Part shown: piece after piece, positions 52,039 through 61,369 of the stretch
How the letters are laid out: the number at the start of each line of letters is the position of its first letter
How positions within the stretch are numbered: position 1 is the first letter of the stretch
From: Jeotgalibaca ciconiae
Lineage (GTDB): Bacteria > Bacillota > Bacilli > Lactobacillales > Aerococcaceae
DNA: 64,000 nt
Assembly (NCBI RefSeq): GCF_003955755.1
Contig: NZ_CP034465.1
Span: 1,730,001-1,794,000, forward strand
Direction: 5' to 3'
Program-made: the position numbers and the translations under genes
The notes under the pieces: generated by a model
What the model was told of the DNA's origin: nothing
Databases searched by the model: none
Seen by the model: the letters and a program-made list of their open reading frames with translations, nothing else

Positions 52039-52464
52039 ATGAATAAGTTTTTTCAATGGATTGGGAATATTATGAAACAATCAAACCGCCCGGACGATCT
52101 TTCACGTTTTTTATTAAAAGCCGGAGTGATAATTGGAGTTTTGGGAGTAGTATTTTCAAATAAATTATTACTATGGTTGGGTTTTTCAGCAATTATCATT
52201 TTATATATACGTATTTTTTCAAAAGACAAGCAACGTTATTACCAAGAAAATCAAACTTATTTGAAGTTTAAAAACCGCTTCTTGAAATTTTTCCAAAAGA
52301 AGACGCAAACCATTCAAAATAAAAAGAATACATTGAAACAAAAGAAAACACACCGATTTTATAAATGTCCCGAATGTGGTCAAAAAGTACGTATTCCAAA
52401 AGGGAGGGGAAAAGTAACCATTACTTGTCCTTCTTGTGGGAATAAATTTGTAAAAAAAAGCTAG
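52039..52464 (+). CDS. Membrane protein with C-terminal zinc ribbon
   Basis: A 141-residue protein. One or two hydrophobic segments (about 26-58) are followed by a basic linker and a C-terminal CPECGQKVRIPKGRGKVTITCPSCGNKF, a two-CxxC zinc ribbon. The function is unknown. It lies 14 bases before the barnase-like gene and so probably belongs to the same operon. Confidence 0.75.
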   Translation: MNKFFQWIGNIMKQSNRPDDLSRFLLKAGVIIGVLGVVFSNKLLLWLGFSAIIILYIRIFSKDKQRYYQENQTYLKFKNRFLKFFQKKTQTIQNKKNTLKQKKTHRFYKCPECGQKVRIPKGRGKVTITCPSCGNKFVKKS

Positions 52465-52478
52465 TAAAAGGAATATAG

Positions 52479-52967
52479 ATGATGAAAAAGAATAAATTAA
52501 TAAAATGGATCACACTGCCATCTTTGCTGTTTTTACTCTTTGGAATGCTCACAGCGTGTTCCTTAGTAGAGTTTGAGGACTTAGAATCTTACCCGGAAAC
52601 TACTGTGAAAAAAGAAGTAACGGAGGGAGAAGCTTATTCCAGCAAAGAAGAGGTAGCTGAATACCTCTATATTTTTGAAGAACTTCCGCCCAACTATTTA
52701 ACGAAATCAAAAGCAAGAGAGTTAGGTTGGGATAATAGTAAAGGGAACCTTTGGGAAGTGGCAGAAGGAATGTCAATTGGGGGAGACTACTTCGGTAATT
52801 ATGAAGGAGCCTTGCCCGAAAAAGAAGGCAGAGATTATTATGAAGCAGATATTAATTATCAGGGAGGATACAGAAATGCGGAGCGAATTGTTTTTTCTGA
52901 TGATGGCTTGATTTTTTATACGGATGATCATTATGAAACTTTCGAACAGCTTTATGGAGAGGAGTAG
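52479..52967 (+). CDS. Barnase-like secreted ribonuclease lipoprotein
   Basis: A 162-residue protein. The signal peptide ends in the lipobox LTACS, so it is lipid-anchored outside. The C-terminal domain matches the microbial RNase N1/T1 (barnase) fold: LPPNYLTKSKARELGW, YYEADINYQGGYRNAERIVFSDDGLIFYTDDHYETFEQ, holding the Glu, Arg and His that correspond to the barnase catalytic triad. The next gene encodes a barstar-type inhibitor. Most barnases are free and secreted, so the lipid anchor is unusual. Confidence 0.88.
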   Translation: MMKKNKLIKWITLPSLLFLLFGMLTACSLVEFEDLESYPETTVKKEVTEGEAYSSKEEVAEYLYIFEELPPNYLTKSKARELGWDNSKGNLWEVAEGMSIGGDYFGNYEGALPEKEGRDYYEADINYQGGYRNAERIVFSDDGLIFYTDDHYETFEQLYGEE

Positions 52968-52972
52968 CAGTC

Positions 52973-53266
52973 ATGAAAAAAATCATTTTAGATGGAAGCA
53001 GCTTTATAGATAAGGAAGCGGCACATGTTATTTTGCAAGAAAAAATGGAACTTCCAGACTATTATGGGAAGAATTTAGATGCCTTATGGGACTGCCTCTC
53101 AAGCGACTTTACGAAGCGGATGATTATTATTCAGAATCCTCATCGTATTAAAGAGAATCTAGGTAGATACGGAGAAGCATTACTACGTGTGTTTGTTGAT
53201 GCAAAGAAAGCAAATCCTGCTGTAACAGTTGCATTTGCTTATAATATGAGGAAAAAAAAATCCTGA
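52973..53266 (+). CDS. Barstar-family ribonuclease inhibitor
   Basis: A 97-residue cytoplasmic protein. ILDGSSFIDKEAAHVILQEKMELPDYYGKNLDALWDCLS is the barstar signature; the DALWDCL helix contains the aspartate that blocks the RNase active site. It starts five bases after the RNase stop with GGAGAGGAG upstream, so it is co-expressed and neutralises the enzyme before export. Confidence 0.92.
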   Translation: MKKIILDGSSFIDKEAAHVILQEKMELPDYYGKNLDALWDCLSSDFTKRMIIIQNPHRIKENLGRYGEALLRVFVDAKKANPAVTVAFAYNMRKKKS

Positions 53267-53367
53267 GATAATCTACAGTCTTAGGTTTTTTTTGCTTTCT
53301 ACTTCTTATTATCTGTTGTTCTACTATAATAAGAAGCATAATTAAAAAAAGAAGGAAGGGATCAGAA

Positions 53368-54111
53368 ATGAAGGCCGTTTGGAAGAAAATCTTGAGTGGG
53401 ATGGTCATCATCTTTTTTATTTTTATTGGCTTATTCGCTTGGTATATAAATGACGACTATGATGCAACTGATGAAGCTCTGATAGCTTTAGAATCAAATG
53501 AAAAAGTAACGGTTTTTGAAGGAGATCCGCTTCGATTTTATCCCAAGAATGAAGAAGCTGAAATTGGAATTATTTTTTATCCTGGAGGGAAAGTGGAGGA
53601 GGAAGCTTATGCACCTTTGATGCAAAGTCTGGCTGAAGAAGGATATGCAGTTTTTTTGGCAGATATGCCCTTTGGATTGGCAGTATTCGATATTAATGCA
53701 GCTGAATCCATCATGGCAGAGCATCCCGAAATTTCACAGTGGTATGTGGCAGGACATTCGTTAGGTGGATCAATGGCTGCAATTTTTGCAAGTAATGCGG
53801 TAGAAGAGTTAGCAGGCTTAATCTTATTAGCATCCTATTCAACTGCTGATTTATCACAAACTCATTTACCAGTCTTGTCCCTATATGGGAGCGAAGACCA
53901 TGTATTGAATCAAGAGAAGGTTGAAGAATATCGCTCAAAGCTGCCAGAAAATCATGATGAGATCATTATTGCAGGCGGGAATCATGCGCAATTTGGAAAC
54001 TACGGTATCCAAAAAGGCGACGGAGAATCCCTCATTTCTGCTGAAGAGCAACAAAGGATTACGGTTCAGGAAATTATACAATTTATTAACGAACAAAAAA
54101 CCAATCATTAA
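53368..54111 (+). CDS. Alpha/beta-hydrolase, membrane-anchored
   Basis: A 247-residue protein with an N-terminal signal anchor (about 8-28). The hydrolase fold has the nucleophile elbow GHSLGG, an acid residue in LYGSEDHVL and the catalytic His in GGNHAQFGNYG. YPGGKVEEEAYAPLMQ is typical of the alpha/beta hydrolase family 5 group. Its substrate is unknown. A -10 lies within 53320-53335. Confidence 0.82.
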   Translation: MKAVWKKILSGMVIIFFIFIGLFAWYINDDYDATDEALIALESNEKVTVFEGDPLRFYPKNEEAEIGIIFYPGGKVEEEAYAPLMQSLAEEGYAVFLADMPFGLAVFDINAAESIMAEHPEISQWYVAGHSLGGSMAAIFASNAVEELAGLILLASYSTADLSQTHLPVLSLYGSEDHVLNQEKVEEYRSKLPENHDEIIIAGGNHAQFGNYGIQKGDGESLISAEEQQRITVQEIIQFINEQKTNH

Positions 54112-54134
54112 TTGAAAATGATTGGTTTTTTCAT
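54100..54134 (+). terminator. Terminator of the hydrolase gene
   Basis: AACCAATCATT / AATGATTGGTT stem with a T-run; the left arm overlaps the last codons. Confidence 0.8.
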
Positions 54135-54209
54135 AAATCAGGGTAGCGTAAGTTCTGCTTTATAAAGTTTGATGTTTTTATAGAAACAGACGTTCCAATA
54201 GGATTTCGA

Positions 54210-54250
54210 TGCTGGACATCTTTATTTTTTAGAAATAACGACGTCCAGCA
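54210..54250. other. Unexplained hairpin in a repeat-rich gap
   Basis: TGCTGGAC (54210-54217) pairs with GTCCAGCA (54243-54250). GGACATCTTTATT, GAACATCTTTATT and GAACATCGTTATT recur at about 54214, 54265 and 54316, a loose 51-base period. Confidence 0.4.
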
Positions 54251-54360
54251 ATAAATTTATCCTTGAACATCTTTATTCTAGAAAAACAAAGACATTCGAG
54301 CCGTAAAATGAACTTGAACATCGTTATTTTAGGCTAAGCGAGTACAAGTTCTGCCGTCAC

Positions 54361-54475
54361 TGCCTAGCTACTGGGTTCGGGACTAGTAAATTTGTCTCAT
54401 TGCATGCTTCGTTGCTCTCTAAGGCGGATTGCCTGTTTTTTCATAGGGAAAGCGGACTTGTCCGCTTTTCTAATA
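54361..54475 (+). repeat. Degenerate family C repeat
   Basis: It keeps GTAAATTTG, GCATGCTTCG, TTTTTTCATAGG and GCGGACTTGTCCGCTTTTC, but the left arm has decayed (GGGTTCGGGACTAG). Confidence 0.6.
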
Positions 54476-54688
54476 GACTAGGGGATTATAAGTTCAGCCA
54501 TCAATGTCTAGCTCCCAAGTCCTGACCTAGTGAAAAAAAGATAAATTTGCCCCATTGCGCGCTTCGCTGCTCGCTAACGCATATCATTCGACTAACCCGC
54601 TGAAGCGTGAAGTCTCCTGACAATTCAGGGTCAAATTTCCTATTTTTTCATAGGCCAAGGCGGACTTGTCCGCTTTTCTAGTAAAGAC
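54476..54688 (+). repeat. Family C hairpin repeat, long form
   Basis: Core 54516-54668 with the ~51-base apical module. It is nearly identical to the copy at 41957-42109. Confidence 0.85.
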
Positions 54689-55111
54689 TTATTCATTTTT
54701 TTTATGGGAAACAACTTTCGTCCCTCGTTTTTCAGCAATTTCTTTTGCGCGTTTTTCTGCTTCTTTTTTAGTGTCATAAGTATCCGAGGCTTGTTTTGCA
54801 CCTTCTGTTTTTACTTCCCAATGTTCTTCCTCTTCAATATAGCGAACATGAACGTCTTTTTCAATATATTCTGGACCTTTATTGTCACCATCAGAATCAT
54901 GTTTCGTTAAATCTTTCTCTTTTAATTCTTTTTTCTCTTTTGCAGTTGCGTCTTCTGCCCATTTTTTGGCTTGGGATGTAGCGATTGGGATAGCTCTTTC
55001 TTCTTTGTATCCATCAGCTAGCATGGCATTTGCGATATCGATTGCTTTTCGACGAGTATTCACATCTAAATTTTTCCAACTACTTGGATAATCCTGTTCT
55101 GTCCAAGGCAT
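54689..55111 (-). CDS. DUF2188 domain protein
   Basis: A 140-residue protein. The start MPWTEQDYPSSW has GGGAGGAAAG upstream; a 24-codon extension is rejected. The N-terminal half (RRKAIDIANAMLADGYKEERAIPIATSQAKKWAED) resembles a small helical domain of uncertain function; the C-terminal half (DVHVRYIEEEEHWEVKTEGAKQASDTYDTKKEAEKRAKEIAEKRGTKVV, given only as a description of the region) is the DUF2188 module with its W-V-K and T-K-K-A-E pattern. The role is unknown. Confidence 0.72.
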   Translation of the reverse strand: MPWTEQDYPSSWKNLDVNTRRKAIDIANAMLADGYKEERAIPIATSQAKKWAEDATAKEKKELKEKDLTKHDSDGDNKGPEYIEKDVHVRYIEEEEHWEVKTEGAKQASDTYDTKKEAEKRAKEIAEKRGTKVVSHKKNE

Positions 55112-55209
55112 GTATCTTTCCTCCCAAATCTTATTAGTAGTTATAGTGTACTGAAAAAGGAAAGCAGACTCAAAACAAAACACTTTCTTCTAGATAGGGT
55201 AAAAATCAA

Positions 55210-55238
55210 TGGACAATTGCACCTTTTCTTGCTATATT
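55210..55238 (+). promoter_or_regulatory. argS promoter
   Basis: -35 TGGACA (55210-55215), a 17-base spacer and -10 TATATT (55233-55238), upstream of the T-box leader. Confidence 0.6.
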
Positions 55239-55249
55239 ATGATAGATAT

Positions 55250-55493
55250 AGAGATTCTATGAAGAAGAGAGTACTTTTTCATTTACGCTATGAGCGAGTG
55301 GGGATGGTGAAAGCCCACAGCGATAAGAAAAATGAACCGCACTTCTTTTGAAAATGATCTGAAAACAGTAGGATTATTCGGGTAGCTCCGTTACAGGTAA
55401 AGAGGGCGTAGCACGATTTTGCGCCAAACGAGAGTGGTACCACGGATAATCGTCTCTCTTTTGCAAGGGCAAAAGAGGACGCTTTTTTTTGTT
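55250..55493 (+). promoter_or_regulatory. T-box riboswitch, arginine specific
   Basis: Stem I opens near 55270 with AGAGAGTA. The specifier loop GAACCGC places CGC (Arg) at 55338-55340. The T-box AGAGTGGTACCACGG is at 55431-55445. The terminator CTCTTTTGC / GCAAAAGAG with an eight-T run is at 55452-55490. Uncharged tRNA-Arg would favour antitermination and argS expression. Confidence 0.92.
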
Positions 55494-55545
55494 CACCATG
55501 TGAACTCTAAGTACTTAGATAGAGATATAACAAAGGAGAAGAAGA

Positions 55546-57237
55546 ATGGATTATAAATTATTAATTGCAAAAGAAATTCACCAGCACGTAGCGGAGCATT
55601 TAACAGAAGAGCAAATATTCGATTTGTTAGAAAATCCCAAACATGCAGACCACGGGGACGTAGCTTTTCCAGCGTTTTCTTTGGCGAAAGTATTCCGTAA
55701 AGCTCCACAAATGATTGCCAATGAATTGGCAGAAAAAATCAATCACAGTTTTATTGAAAAAACGGAAACAGTAGGACCGTACTTGAATTTCTTTTTAAAT
55801 AAAAATGAAATCAGTTCCGCTGTTTTAAAAGAAATTACGACACAAAAGGATACATTCGGGGACGCTTCAATTGGCGAGGGAAAAAATGTTCCTATCGATA
55901 TGTCTTCACCAAATATTGCAAAACCAATTTCAATGGGACATTTACGTTCAACGGTAATTGGTAATGCCTTAGCAAATATTGTCGAAAAAGTAGGTTATAA
56001 ACCCGTAAAAATCAATCACTTAGGTGACTGGGGCACTCAATTTGGAAAGCTGATCGTGGCTTATAAAAAATGGGGCAATGAAGCTGATGTAAAAGCTGAT
56101 CCCATTGCACAACTTTTGAAATTATATGTTCAATTCCATGAAGTTGCTGAAGAAGAAACAGAACTTGAAGATGAGGCACGCGAGTGGTTTAAAAAGTTGG
56201 AAGACGGTGACCAAGAAGCAAGTGAGCTTTGGAAATGGTTCCGTGAAGAATCCTTGAAAGAATTCATGAAGATTTATGAGATGTTGGATATTTCATTTGA
56301 TTCATTCAATGGAGAAGCATTCTATAATGATAAAATGGATGAAGTAGTTGAATTATTAGAAGAGAAAAATCTGTTGACTACTGATCGTGGCGCTACTATT
56401 GTTGATCTAGAAAAGTATAATTTAAATCCTGCCTTAATCAAGAAAAGTGATGGAGCAACTTTGTATATTACGCGTGACTTAGCGGCAGCAATCTACCGCA
56501 AACGTACCTATGACTTCGCACTTTCCTTGTATGCAGTGGGAAATGAACAATCCAATCATTTTAAACAATTAAAAGCTGTTTTATCAGAAATGGGTTACGA
56601 CTGGGCAGAAGATATGTATCATATTCCATTTGGGTTGATTACGCAAGGTGGTAAAAAACTTTCAACTCGTAAAGGAAAAATTATTCTTCTAGAAGAAGTA
56701 CTGAACGAAGCAACGAATCTAGCAATGGAACAAATCAATGAAAAGAATCCTAATTTGGAAGATAAAGAAGAAGTTGCCAAACAAGTTGGTATTGGTTCCG
56801 TCATTTTCCATGATTTGAAAAATGATCGTCTGAATAACTTTGACTTTGTCCTAGAAGAAGTCGTTCAATTTGAAGGCGAAACAGGCCCTTACGTTCAATA
56901 TACAAATGCGCGTGCGCTAAGTATTTTACGTAAAGCAGATGTAGAGCTGGATCTAGAAGAAAAATTAAGTTTGGATGATGAATATGCTTGGGAAGTAATT
57001 AAATTAATCAATAGTTTCCCAGATATCGTGTTGACTGCTTTTGAGAAGTTCGAACCTTCCGTTATTGCAAAATATTCATTACATTTATCGCAAGCATTTA
57101 ATAAATATTATGGCAATACAAGAATTTTAATTGAAGATGAACAAAGAAATGCACGTCTTGTTCTTGTAAAAGCAACGACGGTAGTCTTGCAAGAAAGCTT
57201 ACGTCTACTAGGCGTTAAAGCACCAAGTAAAATGTAA
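55546..57237 (+). CDS. argS: Arginyl-tRNA synthetase
   Basis: A 563-residue class I synthetase. The N-terminal additional domain is followed by the catalytic core with [20 protein letters not shown] (the HIGH motif as MGHL) and the KMSKS counterpart LSTRKGK; the C-terminal anticodon-binding domain ends [10 protein letters not shown], the usual ArgS tail. It charges tRNA-Arg with arginine. Its start has AAAGGAG upstream and it is controlled by the Arg T-box. Confidence 0.96.
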   Translation: MDYKLLIAKEIHQHVAEHLTEEQIFDLLENPKHADHGDVAFPAFSLAKVFRKAPQMIANELAEKINHSFIEKTETVGPYLNFFLNKNEISSAVLKEITTQKDTFGDASIGEGKNVPIDMSSPNIAKPISMGHLRSTVIGNALANIVEKVGYKPVKINHLGDWGTQFGKLIVAYKKWGNEADVKADPIAQLLKLYVQFHEVAEEETELEDEAREWFKKLEDGDQEASELWKWFREESLKEFMKIYEMLDISFDSFNGEAFYNDKMDEVVELLEEKNLLTTDRGATIVDLEKYNLNPALIKKSDGATLYITRDLAAAIYRKRTYDFALSLYAVGNEQSNHFKQLKAVLSEMGYDWAEDMYHIPFGLITQGGKKLSTRKGKIILLEEVLNEATNLAMEQINEKNPNLEDKEEVAKQVGIGSVIFHDLKNDRLNNFDFVLEEVVQFEGETGPYVQYTNARALSILRKADVELDLEEKLSLDDEYAWEVIKLINSFPDIVLTAFEKFEPSVIAKYSLHLSQAFNKYYGNTRILIEDEQRNARLVLVKATTVVLQESLRLLGVKAPSKM

Positions 57238-57287
57238 AAAAGCGAAATAAGATAGTCCGATTTTTTTGAATGTTCTACCCAGAAAAA

Positions 57288-57324
57288 ACAGCAAGGCAGA
57301 TAAAAATCTGCTTTGCTGTTTTTG
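57288..57324 (+). terminator. Terminator of argS
   Basis: ACAGCAAGGCAGAT / ATCTGCTTTGCTGT stem with T-run. Confidence 0.88.
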
Positions 57325-57326
57325 TT

Positions 57327-57540
57327 CATAGACTAGGGGATTATAAGTTCAGCCATCAATGTCTAGCTCCCAAGTCCTGACCTAGTGAAAAAAAGATAAA
57401 TTTGCCCCATTGCGCGCTTCGCTGCTCGCTAACGCATATCATTCGACTAACCCGCTGAAGCGTGAAGTCTCCTGACAAATCAGGGTCAAATTTCCTATTT
57501 TTTCATAGGCCAAGGCGGACTTGTCCGCTTTTCTTGTCCT
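57327..57540 (+). repeat. Family C hairpin repeat, long form
   Basis: Core 57371-57523 with the ~51-base apical module; it sits between convergent genes. Confidence 0.85.
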
Positions 57541-57556
57541 GTAAAAATAGTTTTGA

Positions 57557-58180
57557 TTAATAGGAACTTCCAAATATCTGAACAAGATACAATATTTCAC
57601 CATCATAATAAACGCCTACCCCAAGTTCCTCAAAACCGGCTTCAATCATATTCTCGTAGTGCCCAGGGCTTTCAACCCAACCTTCAAAAAGAAATTCAGC
57701 CATACCTGGATCATCTAAGTGATAAGTTGCCATTGCCAGATTTTCACCAGTTATTGAATAGAAATATTCCAGACCACCTTCGTTTAACACTGTGTGAAAC
57801 TCAGTCCCATTTGGTCTCGTATGAGAAAAACTTTCTGCAGACTCTTGTGCTCGAATATCAGCTGCACTTTGAAGAGTATCATTTTGTTGTACAGTACCAA
57901 CATTTTGTTCGGTTCGTAATCGGTTGGTTAATTGTAAGATTGTATCACGAATAAGTCCTTCATCTACTGAATCTGGCTGAGAAATAGGATTATTAATGAT
58001 AAAGTGTTCCATACTGGAAGAATCTTCGGAAACAGAGACAGCATCATTTGGTTCTTCAACTTGAAAGAAATTTTCAAGATAAGGAAGAATTGTCGTTACA
58101 AGTAATCCCGAGTCAATAATATAGAATAATATCGAGATGACCAGCAGAGTTGTGAGGAGTTTTTTAAAGAATTTTCGCAT
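57557..58180 (-). CDS. CAP (SCP/PR1) domain secreted protein, YkwD-like
   Basis: A 207-residue protein with an N-terminal signal anchor (about 8-30), an acidic Ser-rich linker and a C-terminal CAP domain: TNRLRTEQNVGTVQQNDTLQSAADIRAQESAESFSHTRPNG, GENLAMATY and GWVESPGHYENMI carry the metal-binding His/Glu pattern. Its activity is unknown; homologues in Bacilli are cell-surface proteins. Confidence 0.85.
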   Translation of the reverse strand: MRKFFKKLLTTLLVISILFYIIDSGLLVTTILPYLENFFQVEEPNDAVSVSEDSSSMEHFIINNPISQPDSVDEGLIRDTILQLTNRLRTEQNVGTVQQNDTLQSAADIRAQESAESFSHTRPNGTEFHTVLNEGGLEYFYSITGENLAMATYHLDDPGMAEFLFEGWVESPGHYENMIEAGFEELGVGVYYDGEILYLVQIFGSSY

Positions 58181-58344
58181 AAGATGATCACCTCATTGTT
58201 TGCTTTCTATTTAACTATTATAACAAAACCGCATTCATTCTGTTAGAAATTAAAAATAAGGTGTGAGTGCCATTAAGTAGTGAAACCGTTTTGATTATGC
58301 TATTCTTATTTTAATGAAGAAGAATTCATAAGAAAGAAGGGATT

Positions 58345-58830
58345 ATGATGGGAAGAATTAGTAATTGGCAACTAATCAAACGTGAGACACAGCCTTCTTT
58401 AACAGTTCGATCAACGGTTTTATTAAAGGATTTACAAAATGAGATGGATGAAGCAAGAAACAAAGTTTTCGCATATTTAAAATTGATTGATGAATATCCA
58501 GCAGGGGCTTTCTATGCCGTATATTATTCTTTTTCCAAAAAAGAAGTAGATCTGGAAGCTGGCTTTCCAGTATATCGGAAGATGGATGGAGAAGAAGAGA
58601 TACAGCCAGCTGAAAAGTCAGCAGGGCTTTTTCTTTCTTGTTATCATCAAGGGCCTTATCGGAAAATTCCATCAGTTTATAAAGAAATGGATCAGTGGTT
58701 AGAGGAGCATTCCTTTGAGACTTCTGGGATTTCAGAAGAAAATTATTTAAATGAGAATGTTGATGAAAATTTTTTCCTTACGCAAATATTAATTCCCGTT
58801 CAAGAAAAAAATAAAGATGTAAAAGTTTAA
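58345..58830 (+). CDS. GyrI-like small-molecule-binding protein
   Basis: A 161-residue protein that resembles the GyrI-like effector-binding domain of AraC/MerR regulators: LKLIDEYPAGAFYAVYYSF and the DLEAGFPVYRKM and CYHQGPYRKIPSVYKEMDQWL segments. No DNA-binding domain is present. It lies 15 bases before a MATE efflux gene, so it may bind the compound the pump exports. Confidence 0.75.
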   Translation: MMGRISNWQLIKRETQPSLTVRSTVLLKDLQNEMDEARNKVFAYLKLIDEYPAGAFYAVYYSFSKKEVDLEAGFPVYRKMDGEEEIQPAEKSAGLFLSCYHQGPYRKIPSVYKEMDQWLEEHSFETSGISEENYLNENVDENFFLTQILIPVQEKNKDVKV

Positions 58831-58845
58831 TGGAGGAGATATTTT

Positions 58846-60234
58846 GTGAGCAATAACGGTCAAAGAGAAAATAAAATGGGTACGATGCCAATCAAGCGTT
58901 TGCTGATTAATATGTCAGTACCAATGATGATATCGATGCTTGTTCAATCTTTATATAATATTGTTGATAGTATTTTTGTAGCACAAATTAGTGAAGAAGC
59001 GTTGACGGGAGTATCGCTTGCTTTTCCAATTCAAACACTTATGATTTCTCTAGCAGTTGGTTCAGGAGTGGGGATGAATGCTCTTGTTTCGAGAAGACTT
59101 GGGCAAAAACGTTTTGAAGAAGCCAATCAAACAGCGGAAAATGCTATATTCTTAAATGTTATTCACAGTTTTCTCTTCTTTCTTTTTGGCATTTTCCTAG
59201 TAAGAGCTTTTTTTACTGCTCAAACTTCGAATGCGGAAATTCTGCGTCATGGGAAAGATTACTTGGACATTGTCACAATATTTAGTTTTGGACTTTATAT
59301 GCAAGTTACTTTTGAAAGGATGCTTCAGTCAACGGGTTTGTCAATCTATTCGATGATTTCCCAAGCAACCGGTGCCATTACCAATATTATTCTGGATCCG
59401 ATTTTTATTTTTGGATGGTTTGGCCTGCCGGCGATGGGAACAAAGGGGGCTGCAATTGCGACTGTCATTGGGCAGTTGTTAGCTGCATTACTAGGGGTGT
59501 ATTTTAATATACATTTTAATAAGGAACTTCGTTTATCATTGAAAAAGTTTCGTCCGAGTATTCAGATTGCCAAAGATATTTATGCAATTGGAATACCTTC
59601 AATTGTCATGATGGCGATCGGTTCCGTATTAAACTTATCAATGAATAATATTTTAATATCATTTACAGCAACTGCGACAGCTGTTTTTGGAGTGTATTTC
59701 CGCCTGCAAAGCTTCGTCTTTATGCCTGTCTTTGGCATGAATAATGGGATGGTTCCCATCCTCGGTTATAATTTGGGTGCAATGCAACCAGATCGGATAA
59801 AAGATACGATTAAGTTAGCTGTCAGGTATGCAGTAATCATTATGCTCATTGGAACAGTTATTTTTCAGTTATTCCCAGAAGCGCTATTAGCACTCTTTAA
59901 TGCTTCGGACGGTATGCTTAAAATTGGAATTCCGGCTCTTCGCATTATCAGTATTCATTACATTATTGCAGGAGTCAGTATTGTATTAAGTTCGGCATTT
60001 CAAGCTTTCGGATATGGAAAATACAGTCTGGTCGTTTCACTCACTAGACAAATTCTTGTTCTTTTACCAGTAGCATATTCAATGTCGCTTACTGGGAATG
60101 TAAACAATATTTGGTGGGCCTATCCAATTGCCGAAGTGGTTTCCTTGATATTTTGTATATTCTTTATGAAACGGATTAACCAAAAACAAATCGAGCCATT
60201 ATATGATATGGTAGCTCAACAATTGACAGAATGA
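58846..60234 (+). CDS. MATE family multidrug efflux transporter
   Basis: A 462-residue membrane protein with twelve helices, starting at GTG behind TGGAGGAG. It opens LLINMSVPMMISMLVQSLYNIVDSIFVAQISEEALTGVSLAFPI, matching the NorM/DinF-type first MATE repeat; the second repeat starts near residue 230. It exports drugs or toxins in exchange for Na+ or H+. It is paired with a GyrI-like protein. Confidence 0.92.
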   Translation: MSNNGQRENKMGTMPIKRLLINMSVPMMISMLVQSLYNIVDSIFVAQISEEALTGVSLAFPIQTLMISLAVGSGVGMNALVSRRLGQKRFEEANQTAENAIFLNVIHSFLFFLFGIFLVRAFFTAQTSNAEILRHGKDYLDIVTIFSFGLYMQVTFERMLQSTGLSIYSMISQATGAITNIILDPIFIFGWFGLPAMGTKGAAIATVIGQLLAALLGVYFNIHFNKELRLSLKKFRPSIQIAKDIYAIGIPSIVMMAIGSVLNLSMNNILISFTATATAVFGVYFRLQSFVFMPVFGMNNGMVPILGYNLGAMQPDRIKDTIKLAVRYAVIIMLIGTVIFQLFPEALLALFNASDGMLKIGIPALRIISIHYIIAGVSIVLSSAFQAFGYGKYSLVVSLTRQILVLLPVAYSMSLTGNVNNIWWAYPIAEVVSLIFCIFFMKRINQKQIEPLYDMVAQQLTE

Positions 60235-60285
60235 AAAAACGACTAATCAAAATCTTTCTAAAAGTTTTGATTAGTCGTTTTGTCT
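60235..60285 (+). terminator. Terminator of the MATE operon
   Basis: AAACGACTAATCAAAA / TTTTGATTAGTCGTTT stem with short T-run. The remaining gap to 60443 holds only a short scrap of family C (CAGCCATCAATGTC at about 60345). Confidence 0.9.
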
Positions 60286-60443
60286 TCCGTATTATTTAGT
60301 GTTGATAGAATGGTTGGAGCAATCTTCCAGAAGAAGTTTCTTTCAGCCATCAATGTCCAGTGGTATGAGACTGTCCCTTGGAAATTATTGGCATCGTTGA
60401 CTAAACTACTATATGATTAAAGAAAAATAATTGAGGTGGAAGA

Positions 60444-61286
60444 ATGGATGTATCAAAATGGATAAGTGTACTCTCGGAAGTTGATGGGATAGACGGTATT
60501 GTTTTAGGCGGATCAAAAAGCAGAGGAGAAGCAGACATTCATTCAGATACAGATATTGGTGTGTATTATCATGAATCAATAAATTGGGATGAATTCGAGG
60601 AGGTTTTAAGGACTCTTTCAGAACAGAGAAGAGAAGGAGAGAAAGTACTTTTTCTGCCTGGAGAATGGGGTCCATGGGTAAACGGAGGCGCATGGCTAAC
60701 AATTGCTGGGGATGCTTATGATGTAATTTTACGGGATACCAAACGCGTAAAAAAAGAAATTAATGAATGTTTAAATGGTACGATCACGATTGATTACCAA
60801 GTCGGACATCCTTTTGGATATGTAAATACCATTTATGCTGCGGAAGTTCATTATGCTGAAATTTTGTGGGAGAAAGAAAGTCGACCGATAAGCCAATTAA
60901 AGAATCAGCTGCATTCCCAAGGTCCTCTCCCTTCTAAAATGAAAGAAGCATCCATTGACAGATTTTTATTTGAAGCGCAATTTTCCATGGATACTGCGAG
61001 AAAAGCGGTTCTTAAAGGAGACGTTCATTATGTAAATGGTTGTTTTTTTAGGACGGTCAGTTGCTGGAATCAAGTATTGTATGCATTGAATGATCGCTTT
61101 ATGATGAATGAAAAAGGGAGCTTGAAAGTTGCGAACCAGTTACCGATCTCTCCAGAAGCATATCTCGTTCGTGTATACCAAGCGTACCAGTACTTTTCTG
61201 AACATAACCCTCAACTTGGCTTTGAAGAATTTGAATTATTACAAACAGAAATAGTAGAATTAATAAACAAAAATTCCCGAAAATGA
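60444..61286 (+). CDS. Nucleotidyltransferase-domain protein
   Basis: A 280-residue protein with an N-terminal polymerase-beta-type nucleotidyltransferase motif: GIVLGGSKSRGEADIHSDTDIGVYYH, holding GGS and DxD. A C-terminal all-helical region follows (DRFLFEAQFSMDTARKAVLKGD). Similar proteins are annotated as DUF4037 or aminoglycoside-adenylyltransferase-like. Whether it modifies a drug, nucleotide or protein cannot be told. Confidence 0.78.
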   Translation: MDVSKWISVLSEVDGIDGIVLGGSKSRGEADIHSDTDIGVYYHESINWDEFEEVLRTLSEQRREGEKVLFLPGEWGPWVNGGAWLTIAGDAYDVILRDTKRVKKEINECLNGTITIDYQVGHPFGYVNTIYAAEVHYAEILWEKESRPISQLKNQLHSQGPLPSKMKEASIDRFLFEAQFSMDTARKAVLKGDVHYVNGCFFRTVSCWNQVLYALNDRFMMNEKGSLKVANQLPISPEAYLVRVYQAYQYFSEHNPQLGFEEFELLQTEIVELINKNSRK

Positions 61287-61369
61287 AATATTGATTAAAA
61301 GGACAATTTCTGTTTGTATTATCATACTGTTCACGTTAATATAGTACAGATGATAATCATGTTCAATTT

